In this document: piece by piece, positions 48,090 to 58,784 of the stretch | Position numbering within the stretch: the first letter of the stretch is position 1 | Layout: each line of letters starts with the position of its first letter | Position numbers and translations under genes: made by a program | Source of the DNA: Comamonas sp. NLF-1-9 | Lineage (GTDB): Bacteria; Pseudomonadota; Gammaproteobacteria; Burkholderiales; Burkholderiaceae_C | Reading direction: 5' to 3' | Assembly: GCF_019195435.1 (NCBI RefSeq) | Contig: NZ_CP078069.1 | Location: forward strand, 1,798,001-1,862,000 | Length of the DNA stretch: 64,000 bases | The notes under the pieces: generated by a model | Seen by the model: the letters and a program-made list of their open reading frames with translations, nothing else | Database searches by the model: none | Told to the model about the DNA's origin: nothing

Positions 48090-48677
48090 TCACAGGGCAG
48101 TGCGCCACTGCTGCAGGTCGTCGTCTGAAAGTTCGCCGATTTTACGCTCGGCGATCCGGCCGTTCGGGGCAAATAAAACGGAGAAGGGCAAACCGCCGCC
48201 CGGATTGCCCAGACCGCGCACCAGCGCCAGGCCCGCAGCCCCCGGCAAGGCCTGCGGAAAACCCAGCGGTGTGCGCTGCAGAAAGCCGCGCACGCTGTCG
48301 AGCTGATCGATGGCCAGGCCCAGCACCTGCCAGCCCTGGGCCTGGTGCGCCGCGTGAAAAGCATTCAGGCGCGGCAACTCCTGCACGCAGGGCGGGCACC
48401 AGGTAGCCCAGAAGTTGAGCAGCAAGGGCCGGCCGCGAAACGCCGCCATCTCCAGCAGCGTGCCATCGGGGCTCTCGAAGCGCGACGCCCAGAACTGCGC
48501 CAGCGCCTGTTCGTCCTCGCTGCGGGGGCTGAAGCGCCACCACGCCAGGCCCGCGCCCGTGGCGGCCGCCGCCAGACCCACGCCCAGCAGCATCCAATGC
48601 CGGCGCGAAGGGCTCGCGGGGCCGACGCCGCCCGGGGCCGGGGCGCCCGGGGCTTCGCTGTGCTCTTGCGCATTCAT
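48090..48677 (-). CDS. TlpA-family thiol:disulfide oxidoreductase, membrane-anchored
   Basis: A 195-residue thioredoxin-fold protein. An N-terminal anchor (HWMLLGVGLAAAATGAGLAW, residues 28-47) places the redox domain in the periplasm. The active site is NFWATWCPPCVQELPRLNAF near residue 95. The cis-Pro region is GNPGGGLPFSVLF. It probably reduces or oxidises cysteines of exported proteins, for example in cytochrome c maturation. Its start overlaps the stop of the unknown gene upstream by four bases. Confidence 0.9.
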   Translation of the reverse strand: MNAQEHSEAPGAPAPGGVGPASPSRRHWMLLGVGLAAAATGAGLAWWRFSPRSEDEQALAQFWASRFESPDGTLLEMAAFRGRPLLLNFWATWCPPCVQELPRLNAFHAAHQAQGWQVLGLAIDQLDSVRGFLQRTPLGFPQALPGAAGLALVRGLGNPGGGLPFSVLFAPNGRIAERKIGELSDDDLQQWRTAL

Positions 48678-49285
48678 GGTGCGAGCGTAGCAGACCCGCC
48701 GCCCTGCAAGAGGCGCTGCACCGCCACAATGTCGCCGCGCGGCAGGCGCCCGCGCGGGTCGGTGCGCAGCGCGCCGCGCAGGTCATCGAGGTCGTAGATC
48801 AGCAGGTGCACCCAGACGTCTTCATTGAACTCGGCCAGCCTGGCCGGTACTGCAAGGGCATCGACCCGCTCGCCGCGCAAGCCGGTAGTAGTGTGCGGCT
48901 CATAGCTTTGCTGCAGGTTGATCAGGGCGATTTCGGCCGATTTCGGGTCGTCGCAGAACAGCGAGATCACCACATCGCTGCGCCGCGTGGCCGTACCCCA
49001 CCAGACCGCGCCGCCAAGATAGGGGCGAAAGGCCTGCATGCGCTGCATCCACACCAGCGCCAGCTCGCGCAGCGCACGCAGCTCGTCCGGCTGGGTGTCG
49101 GCGTGAAACAGCGCGATGTGTTCACGCACCGCGTCTTCCAGCTGCAGGTTGTCGGGCAGCGGGGTACGCGCCGGCAGACCCAGCTCGCGCAGCGCCCGAC
49201 GCTTGGCGCTGCCCCAGTCCATGCCTTCGTCCACCGCCAGGCGGGCGGCCGTCTGCAGGATCTCGGTGTGGTGATCGGCGCGCAT
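48674..49285 (-). CDS. Conserved-looking protein of unknown function, coupled to the TlpA-like gene
   Basis: A 203-residue soluble protein that I cannot assign. The N-terminal third is helical (HTEILQTAARLAVDEGMDWG). The middle, YLGGAVWWGTATRRSDVVIS followed by LFCDDPKSAEIAL, has the GT...SDVDV-like look of a nucleotidyltransferase fold, but no complete catalytic triad is clear. It ends with a Gly/Ser-rich tail. It overlaps tlpA by four bases and is divergent from mpl across 158 bases that contain a dispersed repeat. A role with cell-envelope metabolism is suggested only by neighbours. Confidence 0.75.
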   Translation of the reverse strand: MRADHHTEILQTAARLAVDEGMDWGSAKRRALRELGLPARTPLPDNLQLEDAVREHIALFHADTQPDELRALRELALVWMQRMQAFRPYLGGAVWWGTATRRSDVVISLFCDDPKSAEIALINLQQSYEPHTTTGLRGERVDALAVPARLAEFNEDVWVHLLIYDLDDLRGALRTDPRGRLPRGDIVAVQRLLQGGGSATLAP

Positions 49286-49350
49286 GCGCCACAGGATGCC
49301 ACAGCCACGGCGCAGCGGCGCCCAACCCGGCGAACCCCAAGGCAGCGCAA

Positions 49351-49404
49351 TATCACTTTGATAGCTGTTTGCGCTTGACCCGCAAGCGTTTTCGCCCGAT
49401 TTTG
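49351..49404 (-). repeat. Dispersed ~50-bp repeat, member 5
   Basis: On the minus strand it reads GGGCGAAAACGCTTGCGGGT, then CAAGCGCAAACAGCTATCAA, both arms of the family. It occupies the shared upstream region of the unknown gene and mpl, ending 40 bases before the mpl start. Confidence 0.75.
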
Positions 49405-49443
49405 CTTGAAATTGCAGACAGATGGGCCGCTTAGAATCGACGC

Positions 49444-50841
49444 ATGCACATCCACATTCTTGGCATTTGCGGCACCTTCATGGGCGGCGTGGCGGCGCTG
49501 GCGCGCGAGGCGGGACACCGGGTGACCGGCTGCGACGCCGGCGTCTATCCGCCGATGAGCGAGCAGCTGCAAGCGCTCGGCATCGAGCTGATCGAAGGCT
49601 ATGGCGCCGACCAGTTGCGGCTCAAGCCCGACGTATTCGTGGTCGGCAACGTCGTGAGCCGCGCTCACCTGGCCGACGGATCGCCCAGATTCCCGCTGAT
49701 GGAGGCGATCCTGGACGCCGGCCTGCCCTACACCAGCGGGCCGCAGTGGCTGGCCGAGCACGTGCTGGCCGGCCGCCACGTGCTGGCCGTGGCCGGCACC
49801 CACGGCAAGACCACGACCAGTGCCATGCTCGCCTGGCTGCTCGACGCCTGCGGCCTGGCGCCCGGCTTCCTGGTGGGCGGCGTGCCGCTGAACTTTGGCG
49901 TTTCGGCGCGCCTGGGCAGACAGGCGGCGGGCCAGGCGCGGCCGCTGTTCGTGATCGAGGCCGACGAATACGACACCGCCTTCTTCGACAAGCGCAGCAA
50001 GTTCGTGCACTACCGCCCGCGCACCGCGGTGCTGAACAACCTTGAGTTTGACCACGCCGACATCTTCCCGGACCTGGCGGCGATCGAGCGCCAGTTCCAC
50101 CACCTCGTGCGCACCGTGCCGCAGAGCGGGCGCGTCGTCGTCAACCGCGACGCCGAAAGCCTGGAGCGCGTGCTCGCGCAAGGCGTGTGGAGCGAGGTGA
50201 CCGGCTTTGGCAGTGCCGCCGGCGACTTTCGCGCCCGGGGCGAACCGCACGACTTCGAGCTGCTGCGCAGCGGCCAGAGCCTGGCCCGCGTGCGCTGGAA
50301 GCTGACGGGCATGCACAATCAGATGAACGCCCTGGCCGCGATCGCCGCCGCCGAACATGTGGGCTTGGCCCCCGCGCAGGCGGCGCAGGCGCTAGCGGGC
50401 TTTGAAAACGTGCGCCGGCGCATGGAGCTGCGCGGCACGGCGGGCGGCATCACGGTCTACGACGACTTTGCCCACCACCCCACGGCGATGCGCACCACGC
50501 TCGACGGCCTGCGCCGGCGCCTGCCGCCGCAGGCACGCATCCTGGCGGTGTTCGAGCCGCGCAGCAACACCATGAAGCTGGGCACGATGAAGGCGCAACT
50601 GCCCTGGGCCCTGGAGGCCGCAGACCTTGCTTTTTGCCACACCCAGGGCCTGGACTGGGACGCCGCCGCCGCGCTCGCGCCCCTGGGCCCGCGCGCGCGC
50701 ACCAGCGCGGACTTGAACGCGCTGGCGGCGCTGGTGGCACAGGCGGCGCGGCCGGGCGACCATATCGTGTGCATGAGCAACGGCAGCTTTGGCGGCATTC
50801 ATGCGATGCTGCTTCAGGCGCTCGCGCCATCGACCACCTGA
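49444..50841 (+). CDS. mpl: UDP-N-acetylmuramate:L-alanyl-gamma-D-glutamyl-meso-diaminopimelate ligase
   Basis: A 465-residue Mur-ligase-family enzyme that reuses the cell-wall tripeptide by joining it to UDP-MurNAc, in the same recycling route as AmpD at 41018. It opens MHIHILGICGTFMGGVAALA. The ATP loop VAGTHGKTTTSAMLAWLLDA is near residue 115. FVIEADEYDTAFFDKRSKF and YDDFAHHPTAMRTTLDGLRR are typical Mpl segments. The start is unambiguous from the family N-terminus, though the ribosome site is weak. Confidence 0.95.
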   Translation: MHIHILGICGTFMGGVAALAREAGHRVTGCDAGVYPPMSEQLQALGIELIEGYGADQLRLKPDVFVVGNVVSRAHLADGSPRFPLMEAILDAGLPYTSGPQWLAEHVLAGRHVLAVAGTHGKTTTSAMLAWLLDACGLAPGFLVGGVPLNFGVSARLGRQAAGQARPLFVIEADEYDTAFFDKRSKFVHYRPRTAVLNNLEFDHADIFPDLAAIERQFHHLVRTVPQSGRVVVNRDAESLERVLAQGVWSEVTGFGSAAGDFRARGEPHDFELLRSGQSLARVRWKLTGMHNQMNALAAIAAAEHVGLAPAQAAQALAGFENVRRRMELRGTAGGITVYDDFAHHPTAMRTTLDGLRRRLPPQARILAVFEPRSNTMKLGTMKAQLPWALEAADLAFCHTQGLDWDAAAALAPLGPRARTSADLNALAALVAQAARPGDHIVCMSNGSFGGIHAMLLQALAPSTT

Positions 50842-50865
50842 ATTCTTCTTCGCAAGCCTTCGAAC

Positions 50866-51876
50866 ATGCCCATCTACCGTTGCAACCACTGCGGCTTCAT
50901 TTCCGAGGAAGCCAATGCCGCGATCGGCGCTTCCATGTCCTGCGCCCGCTGCGGCACGGCGGCCACCGTGTTCGGCACGGTGTTCTACGTCGAAAAGCTG
51001 GTCGAGCGCTACTTCGCCGCGATGCGCGAACTCAAGGCGCTGCGAGAGGTCGAGGTCGAGATCGACACAACTTCGCAAGCGCCAGCCGAAGTGGTGCCAG
51101 GTGAAACCGACGCGCTGCGGGACGTGGACTTGAACAACACGTCGCTGCTGGCCACGGCCGAGCAACACGCACCCTTGCAGCAGTGGTTCGCCAGTCATCA
51201 GATCGAAGCGCGGTTCAATTACGCATTGGCCGATACCAGCGGTTTTTTCGACGACGCTGCGCAATTGATCGGTGAGCGTCACGAACTCTTTGGCGAACTG
51301 ATCGAGCGCGTGCGCTGGGCCTACCGCAAAAGCCACACCTGGGTGAACCTGGAGTTGGGCGGTCTCGCACAAAAAGACGCGCAAGCCATCAACGCGCTGT
51401 GCCGCCAGCTTTACGGCCACACGCTCTTCGCGCGCTACTACTACCAGAAGCCCGAGAAAATCGTTCGATTGACGCTGCAAGGCGCGACCGCAGTGCGCCA
51501 GTTTTTCGACGGCGGCTGGCTCGAGTGGTACGCCTTCATGGTGTTGATCCGGCAGTTTCAGGAGAGCAACAAGACCTTTTCCTGCGCACGCGGCGTCAAG
51601 GTCGTCTTTCCCAATGAAGATTTGCACGAGCTGGACGTCGTCGGCCTGCCTGCCGGGCAAGCACCGGTCTGCATCGAGTGCAAATCCGGCGAATTCCGCC
51701 GCGACATCGAAAAATACGTGCGCCTGCGCAAGCGCCTGGGGCTGGACAAGAGTCGCTTCATCCTGTGCGTCGCCGACCTGAGCGAGGAGCAGGCGGCGGG
51801 TTTGTCAGGGATGTACGACCTGAGCTTCGTCAACCTCCGGGGGCTGGCGGCGCATTTGCAGCACGTGCTCGCCTGA
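50866..51876 (+). CDS. Zinc-ribbon protein with C-terminal PD-(D/E)XK (Card1/DUF1887-like) nuclease motif
   Basis: A 336-residue protein I cannot assign to a named gene. A zinc ribbon is formed by Cys6, Cys9, Cys26 and Cys29 (RCNHCG ... SCARCG). A helical middle (about 45-210) has no recognised domain. The C-terminal part has GGWLEWYAFMVLIRQ (Glu220) followed by ELDVVGLPAGQAPVCIECKS (Asp257, Glu271, Lys273), which is the D-ExK active-site pattern and looks like the nuclease half of DUF1887/Card1 proteins. No CARF domain is present. It stands alone between mpl (24 bases upstream) and yceI. A nucleic-acid-cleaving defence role is possible but unproven. Confidence 0.75.
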   Translation: MPIYRCNHCGFISEEANAAIGASMSCARCGTAATVFGTVFYVEKLVERYFAAMRELKALREVEVEIDTTSQAPAEVVPGETDALRDVDLNNTSLLATAEQHAPLQQWFASHQIEARFNYALADTSGFFDDAAQLIGERHELFGELIERVRWAYRKSHTWVNLELGGLAQKDAQAINALCRQLYGHTLFARYYYQKPEKIVRLTLQGATAVRQFFDGGWLEWYAFMVLIRQFQESNKTFSCARGVKVVFPNEDLHELDVVGLPAGQAPVCIECKSGEFRRDIEKYVRLRKRLGLDKSRFILCVADLSEEQAAGLSGMYDLSFVNLRGLAAHLQHVLA

Positions 51877-51898
51877 ACTCAGGCACGCGGCATGCTCA

Positions 51899-52474
51899 TC
51901 ACTGCCTGAACGCCTCTATCGTCGCGGTGATGCGAACGCTCTTGGGCATGCCCACGGCCACCAGGTAGTCCATGCCCCACTCGGTGCGGTCGATCACCGC
52001 CTCGAAGTCGCCGCCGCAGGCCTCGGTCTTGGCGCGCTTGTTCGGGTAGCACTTGAACTGCAGCGCCTTGAGCGTCAGCGGCCGGGTCTGGCCAAGCAGT
52101 GTGAGCTGGCCCGCTACCTGCACGAGCCGCTCGCCCTCGAAGTCCATCCGGTCGGCGACGAAGCGCATGGTCGGGTACCTCGCCACGTCGAACAGATCTG
52201 GGCTCTTCAGGTGCTCGTCAAAACCCCTGGAGCCGCTGTAGATGCTGTTCGTGTCCACCGTGATGTCGAACTGCCCGGCCTTGGCGGCGGGGTCGAACCG
52301 GATGGAGCCACTCACCGCGTCGAAGCGTCCGCGGTTGACCGAGGCGCCGTAGTGGTCGATGGCAAAGGTGACGTAGGTGTGGTCGGCGTCGACCTGGTAG
52401 CTGGCGGGTTCGGCCTGGGCGGCGCCCATGCCCAGCGCGAGCGCGGCAACAAGCAGGCAAGCGGTCTTCTTCAT
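51899..52474 (-). CDS. YceI-family periplasmic protein
   Basis: A 191-residue lipocalin-like protein with a clear signal peptide (MKKTACLLVAALALGMGAAQ, cut near AEP). YceI signatures are YQVDADHTYVTFAIDHYGAS, FDITVDTNSIYSGSRGFDEH and TLLGQTRPLTLKAL. The family binds isoprenoid quinone-like or other hydrophobic ligands; its cellular role is not settled. The start at 52474 is chosen for the leader. Its 3' end is 22 bases from the convergent nuclease-like gene. Confidence 0.92.
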   Translation of the reverse strand: MKKTACLLVAALALGMGAAQAEPASYQVDADHTYVTFAIDHYGASVNRGRFDAVSGSIRFDPAAKAGQFDITVDTNSIYSGSRGFDEHLKSPDLFDVARYPTMRFVADRMDFEGERLVQVAGQLTLLGQTRPLTLKALQFKCYPNKRAKTEACGGDFEAVIDRTEWGMDYLVAVGMPKSVRITATIEAFRQ

Positions 52475-52629
52475 GGCGAACAGTCCTCGTGGCAGGCGCA
52501 CTGGGCGCGGTCGTCGGTGCGGGTCTGAGTGCAATGGATGGGGGCGGGGAAGCGATGTTCAATGCCGCCCGCACATTTGTTTGATCTGCATCAGCAAAGG
52601 CATGCGCGATGGGCGCTTGCACCGCCTGC

Positions 52630-53568
52630 TCAGCGCTTTTGCCGCAGGCCCATGCCGCTCACGATGATGAGGCCGCCAAGAATGAGCGCGATGCCCAGGC
52701 TCTCGGCCGCGTCGGGGCGCTCGCCCAGGAAGGCCCAGGCCATCAGGATGGCAGTGACCGGCACGCACAGGCTGGACAGGCTGGCCACCGTGGCGGGCAA
52801 CCGGTCGATGATGAGAAACCACAGCACCCAGGCCAGGCTGGACGCGAGCACCGCCGCATACAGCAAGCCCAGCACCATGCCGGCAGTCCACTCGATAGCA
52901 CGCTGGGGCACGAGCCAGGCCACCAGCGCCAGCATCAGGCTGCCCAGCAGCATCTGCCAGGCCGTGAAAGACAGCGCCGGCGGATGGTGCAACTCGAACA
53001 TGCGCTTGGTCAGCACCGTGCCCAGGCCCCAGAGGCCGCCGCCGGCCAGCGCCAGCAGCGTGCTCTGGCTGCTGCCCAGCGCATGCCAGGGCTCGATGAT
53101 GAACACCAGGCCGACGACGGCCAGCGCGATGCCCAGCCACTGGCGCCGGCCGGGGCGCTCGCGCAGCAGCCACCAGGCGAACAGCACCGACCAGAACGGC
53201 ATGGTGTAGGCCAGCATGGACACGCGCCCGGCGCCGCCGCTGACCAGCGCCCACTGCGACAGCCCCTGGAAGGCCGCCGTCTGGCACAGCGCCACCGCCA
53301 GCGTCAGGCCCAGCGGCGGCGGCCTGAGCGAGTGCCCGCGCAGCACCAGCACGGCAAACAACACCAGCGCGCCCAGGCCAAAGCGCAGCGCCGCAAAGTC
53401 GAACGGCCCGGCCCAACGCATCACCTGCTTCATCACGATCCAGCTGTAGGCCCAGATCGCGACCATGAGCGCCAGCGCCAGCAGCGCGCCGCGGCGGCTG
53501 CCACACAACGAGCGGCTGCCACCGAGCGCTTGCACCGCTTGGGTTTCGATGTCTGATGGGCCTGGCAT
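52630..53568 (-). CDS. EamA/DMT-family membrane transporter
   Basis: A 312-residue inner-membrane protein with ten hydrophobic helices and two EamA repeats (ALLALALMVAIWAYSWIVMK near residue 30; GGGLWGLGTVLTKRMFELH near 175). The residues before the first helix (about 25) are polar and could reflect a later true start, but no better ATG is apparent. It is a paralogue type of the transporter at 26601. The substrate is unknown. Confidence 0.85.
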   Translation of the reverse strand: MPGPSDIETQAVQALGGSRSLCGSRRGALLALALMVAIWAYSWIVMKQVMRWAGPFDFAALRFGLGALVLFAVLVLRGHSLRPPPLGLTLAVALCQTAAFQGLSQWALVSGGAGRVSMLAYTMPFWSVLFAWWLLRERPGRRQWLGIALAVVGLVFIIEPWHALGSSQSTLLALAGGGLWGLGTVLTKRMFELHHPPALSFTAWQMLLGSLMLALVAWLVPQRAIEWTAGMVLGLLYAAVLASSLAWVLWFLIIDRLPATVASLSSLCVPVTAILMAWAFLGERPDAAESLGIALILGGLIIVSGMGLRQKR

Positions 53569-53820
53569 GGTCGATGGAGCACAAGCATGTCGGTCAGAGG
53601 CTGGCGTCCCGGCTCCATCCGGCGTGCGAAAAGATCACCATTGTCCGCGCGACGGCGGCCGGCTGGATCGGTGATGCGCTCCGCCGCCGGCAAAGCATCG
53701 TCAACGCGCGTAAACTCGGCCGACCTCACGGGAGAAGGCCACGTCGTGACGTTGACCCGCAAGGCTGCAGCGTAAACACGATGTCTCGCCGATGTGCGCG
53801 GCGTCGTCATCGCTGATCCT

Positions 53821-53848
53821 CAAAAAACAAAAAACAAAAAACAAAAAG
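53821..53848 (+). repeat. Heptamer tandem repeat (CAAAAAA) in the leader of the IPTL-CTERM gene
   Basis: Three perfect copies of CAAAAAA and a fourth with one change (CAAAAAG) lie 12 bases before the start codon of the exported-protein gene at 53860. In a genome this GC-rich an A-tract array is striking. Slippage would alter leader length or spacing and could switch or tune expression. Confidence 0.85.
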
Positions 53849-53859
53849 CAAAGAGACCC

Positions 53860-54597
53860 ATGCCTTCGCCGTGTCGCAAAATTCTGGCCGTGGCCATTCT
53901 CTCCCTGGGCTTGGTCGCCCCTGTATGGGCGCAGTTCGTGGTGCCCGCCGGATCGGCATTTGACGTGCCCGCCGGAGGGGCCTTCGATACGGCGTGCACC
54001 TCTGTGGATGTAGCTGGCTCGCTGAATGTGCACTCCGGCACCTTTTCCACCAGCAGCAACTTCACCATTGCAACGACGGGAACGGTCGATGACACGGCAG
54101 GCACCCTCAAAGTTGGGGGCGACTTTTCCGTCAACGGCACTTTCAGTGCGGGCACGGGCACGGTGATCCTCACCGATGGCTGCACGGGCAATACCACGAC
54201 GCTTCATGGCCCCGTGGTCTTCCACAATCTCACGCTGAGCAGCAGCACGGGGCGCACCTTCGTGATTCCGGCAGGCACCCAGGTGACCGTGCTGAACACA
54301 TTGACGCTACAAGGTCAGCCCGGGCAGGATATCCAGGTGGTGTCCTCGGGCGGCGGCACGGCCGTCATCAGTCTGGCGCCTGGCGCCACCGTTCAGCGCA
54401 ACCATGCCGCAGTCGCGGGCAATGTCCAGGTCGGGGCTGCGGTGCCAGCGGCGCACGGTATCCCGACCTTGAGCGGGTTCGGCCTGATCCTGCTTTCCCT
54501 GTTGCTGGGGCTCGTTGCTCTGGCGTATTCGCGCCGCAGCACTCCGCTGCCCGCAAAAAACAAGTTCAACGTCGACCTGCCGAAATCCCAGCCATGA
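53860..54597 (+). CDS. Exported protein with C-terminal IPTL-CTERM sorting signal
   Basis: A 245-residue exported protein. The leader [20 protein letters not shown] is cut near VWAQ. The mature region (about 27-190) is Thr/Ser/Gly-rich, with repeated beta-type strands such as [20 protein letters not shown] and [15 protein letters not shown], as in adhesin or polymer-like surface proteins. The C-terminus is an IPTL-CTERM signal, [20 protein letters not shown] followed by ALAYSRR. Unusually, 18 more polar residues follow the Arg pair. The sorting enzyme is not in the window. Its stop overlaps the collagen-like gene by four bases. Confidence 0.85.
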   Translation: MPSPCRKILAVAILSLGLVAPVWAQFVVPAGSAFDVPAGGAFDTACTSVDVAGSLNVHSGTFSTSSNFTIATTGTVDDTAGTLKVGGDFSVNGTFSAGTGTVILTDGCTGNTTTLHGPVVFHNLTLSSSTGRTFVIPAGTQVTVLNTLTLQGQPGQDIQVVSSGGGTAVISLAPGATVQRNHAAVAGNVQVGAAVPAAHGIPTLSGFGLILLSLLLGLVALAYSRRSTPLPAKNKFNVDLPKSQP

Positions 54598-55463
54598 AAT
54601 ACCTGTCCCAACCGCTGCGCCTGGTTGCAGCACTGAGCGCCGCCTATGCGCTTCAAGTCCCGATGGCCTTTTCAGCCGACATCTCCGCCACGGTCCCCAG
54701 TGGCGGCGGCTTTGTCGTGAAGGATGCCTCCGGCGCACACGAACGCTTCAAGGTTCAGGACAACGGTGAGGTGCTGGTTCCCGGCATCAGCAGCGCGCCT
54801 GCGAACGGCCAACTCACCTGCTTTGACGGGCCCAGCGGCCGCCTGGGTCCATGCGCCGCAGGGGCGGGCAGCGGGCCTACCGGCGCAACCGGACCGATCG
54901 GCGCCACGGGAGCCACTGGAGCTACCGGTGCCCAAGGAGCCACCGGTGCCGCGGGTGTGACCGGAGCCACCGGAGCAGCGGGTCCGACAGGGCCCACCGG
55001 CGCGACAGGCGCTGGCGCAACAGGCGCCACCGGAGCGACTGGCCCAGCGGGCGCGACAGGCGCCATCGGAGCCACAGGCCCCACCGGAGCCACCGGCGCT
55101 ACAGGTCTTACCGGAGCGCCGGGCCCTGCGGGCGTCAATGGCGCACAAGGCCCGACCGGTGCAACAGGAGCTGTGGGCGCAACCGGAGCGACAGGGGCGA
55201 TTGGTCCCACGGGCGCAACAGGCCCAGCTGGTTCGGCGACGATCAGCTTGACGGAAACCAATGCAACCGACACGTGTTCCGGTGGGACCAAGGCAGTTAC
55301 TGCCACATGCTCTGCAGGAAGTGTCGTCAGCGGTGGCTGCGAAGTCAGTAACGTGGCCGACTCCTTGATCGCGGTCAGCAAACGCGCATCCGCCAATTCT
55401 TGGACATGCACGTTTTCCTGCGGCGCCGCCAATACGGTTCATACCTATGCCTATTGCCAGTGA
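54594..55463 (+). CDS. Exported collagen-like (Gly-X-Thr-rich) protein
   Basis: A 289-residue exported protein. The leader is [20 protein letters not shown] and ends near FSA (28). A small N-terminal domain (29-93) follows, then about 40 Gly-X-Y triplets (94-213). Y is mostly Thr ([10 protein letters not shown] units), with one break in register near residue 140. The C-terminal Cys-rich domain (214-289) has six cysteines that could form disulfides. Thr-rich collagen repeats in bacteria, such as BclA, form triple helices and are often glycosylated. It is translationally coupled to the IPTL-CTERM gene, and a glycosyltransferase gene follows 67 bases later. Confidence 0.88.
   Translation: MKYLSQPLRLVAALSAAYALQVPMAFSADISATVPSGGGFVVKDASGAHERFKVQDNGEVLVPGISSAPANGQLTCFDGPSGRLGPCAAGAGSGPTGATGPIGATGATGATGAQGATGAAGVTGATGAAGPTGPTGATGAGATGATGATGPAGATGAIGATGPTGATGATGLTGAPGPAGVNGAQGPTGATGAVGATGATGAIGPTGATGPAGSATISLTETNATDTCSGGTKAVTATCSAGSVVSGGCEVSNVADSLIAVSKRASANSWTCTFSCGAANTVHTYAYCQ
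54873..55232 (+). repeat. Collagen-like Gly-X-Y coding repeat
   Basis: About 40 imperfect 9-base units encoding Gly-Ala-Thr, Gly-Pro-Thr and related triplets. The codons vary (GGC/GGA, GCC/GCG, ACC/ACA), so the array is old rather than freshly expanded. Length is still likely to differ among strains. Confidence 0.9.
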
Positions 55464-55530
55464 CCAGACTGTCGCGCATGCGCCTTCAGCGGGCGTGTGA
55501 ACGGATGGCAACACCACGCCATCAGCTTCC

Positions 55531-56652
55531 ATGGTCATGCAATGGCCCGAGGGACTGACCGAGCACACGCCCCTGCCGCCAATGCATGGCATTTGCCTCA
55601 ACATGATCGTCAAGGACGAGGCGCCGGTCATCGCTCGCTGCCTCGCCTCGGTCAAGCCCTGGGTAGACCACTGGGTCATCGTGGACACCGGCTCCAGCGA
55701 TGGCACCCAAACCCTCATCCGCAGCTTCATGAGCGACGTGCCCGGCACACTGCACGAGCGACCCTGGAAGAACTTCGCGCACAACCGCAACGAAGCCCTG
55801 AGACTGGCCCGGTCGTATGGCGACTACCTGCTCTTCATCGACGCGGACGAGCAGCTGCGGGTGCCGCAGGACTTCTCATGGCCCCCATTGAACGCCGACG
55901 GCTATACCCTGAGCTGCCTCATGGACGGCTGGGAATACCAGCGCAACAGCCTGATCGCCACGCGCGTGGATTGGTATTGGGAGGGCGTGCTGCATGAATA
56001 CCTGACCGCCGCAGAACATGGCCCCTGGCAGCGCTTGCAGGGGCCGGTGATTCATGTGTCGCACGACGGGGCACGCGCACGCGACCCAGGCACCTACGCG
56101 CGCGACGTGGCCCTGCTGGAGCAGGCGGTGCGCGATGACCCGCAGAACGCGCGCAACGTGTTCTATCTTGCGCAGAGCTGCCGAGATGCCGGCCAGCTGG
56201 AGGCCAGTCTGCACTGGTACCAACGCCGCGTGGACATGGGCGGTTGGGACGAAGAACGCTGGTATGCGCTGTTCCAGATCGCCCTGCTGCACGAGCGCCA
56301 GCAAGCAGCGAGCAGCATCGTTCGCGAGGCTTATCTCGCCGCCTACGCAGCACGGCCCCAACGGGCCGAACCGCTTTGCGAGCTGGCACGCCATTGCCGC
56401 GAGCACGGCGAATACGCGCTGGCCGCCCTGTTTGCCTTGCAAGCCTCGCAAATACCGCAGCCGCCCGACATTCTGTTCGTCGACACGCAGGTCTACGCCT
56501 GGCGCGCGCTGGATGAATTGGCCGTCAGCGCCTTCTACACGCCCCACCGGGGCGCGGGGCGCGCAGCCCTGCAGCAACTGCTGCTGCAGCGCCGCTATCC
56601 GGCTGATCACGCCGCGCGCATCGAGGGCAACCGCAGGTTTTACGAGCTGTGA
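55531..56652 (+). CDS. Family 2 glycosyltransferase with C-terminal helical (TPR-like) region
   Basis: A 373-residue cytosolic protein. The GT-A domain starts ICLNMIVKDEAPVIARCLAS (near residue 22). It has VIVDTGSSDGTQTLIRSF and the metal-binding YLLFIDADEQLRVP (DAD, near 108). The second half (about 180-373) is helical, with LARHCREHGEYALAALFAL-type TPR-like units, as in SunS/TPR-linked glycosyltransferases that act on proteins. The best substrate candidate is the neighbouring Thr-rich collagen-like protein. The start could be 55531, 55537 or 55582; none has a good ribosome site. Confidence 0.87.
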   Translation: MVMQWPEGLTEHTPLPPMHGICLNMIVKDEAPVIARCLASVKPWVDHWVIVDTGSSDGTQTLIRSFMSDVPGTLHERPWKNFAHNRNEALRLARSYGDYLLFIDADEQLRVPQDFSWPPLNADGYTLSCLMDGWEYQRNSLIATRVDWYWEGVLHEYLTAAEHGPWQRLQGPVIHVSHDGARARDPGTYARDVALLEQAVRDDPQNARNVFYLAQSCRDAGQLEASLHWYQRRVDMGGWDEERWYALFQIALLHERQQAASSIVREAYLAAYAARPQRAEPLCELARHCREHGEYALAALFALQASQIPQPPDILFVDTQVYAWRALDELAVSAFYTPHRGAGRAALQQLLLQRRYPADHAARIEGNRRFYEL

Positions 56653-56799
56653 GAGGCGCCGCTCCGCCGCCTCCGTCTTGACGCGGAAACAAGAGAACTT
56701 GTGTCGCGGCATCGACTTCGCTGCGCGAAGCGCGCCGCGACCCCACCGCGCAACCGGTGCGCTGCACGCCGCGACTGCGCCACCCCAAGAGTGCGCCGC

Positions 56800-58704
<1,905 letters not shown>

Positions 58705-58784
58705 GCCTGAACCCTCACGATGAATCGCAATAGGCCGATGCTAGGGCGAGGGCGTGTTTATTGCAGGTCTTTTTTCGGCGTGTT

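Noticed and set aside
54873..55232. Possible CRISPR-like or satellite array
   Set aside because: The 9-base units are in frame, encode Gly-X-Y triplets and have no constant repeat plus variable spacer structure.
54672..55790. Long Cys/Ser/Gly-rich minus-strand open frame over the collagen-like gene
   Set aside because: The repeat coding creates stop-free shadows in other frames. There is no plausible domain, and it also overlaps the glycosyltransferase start.
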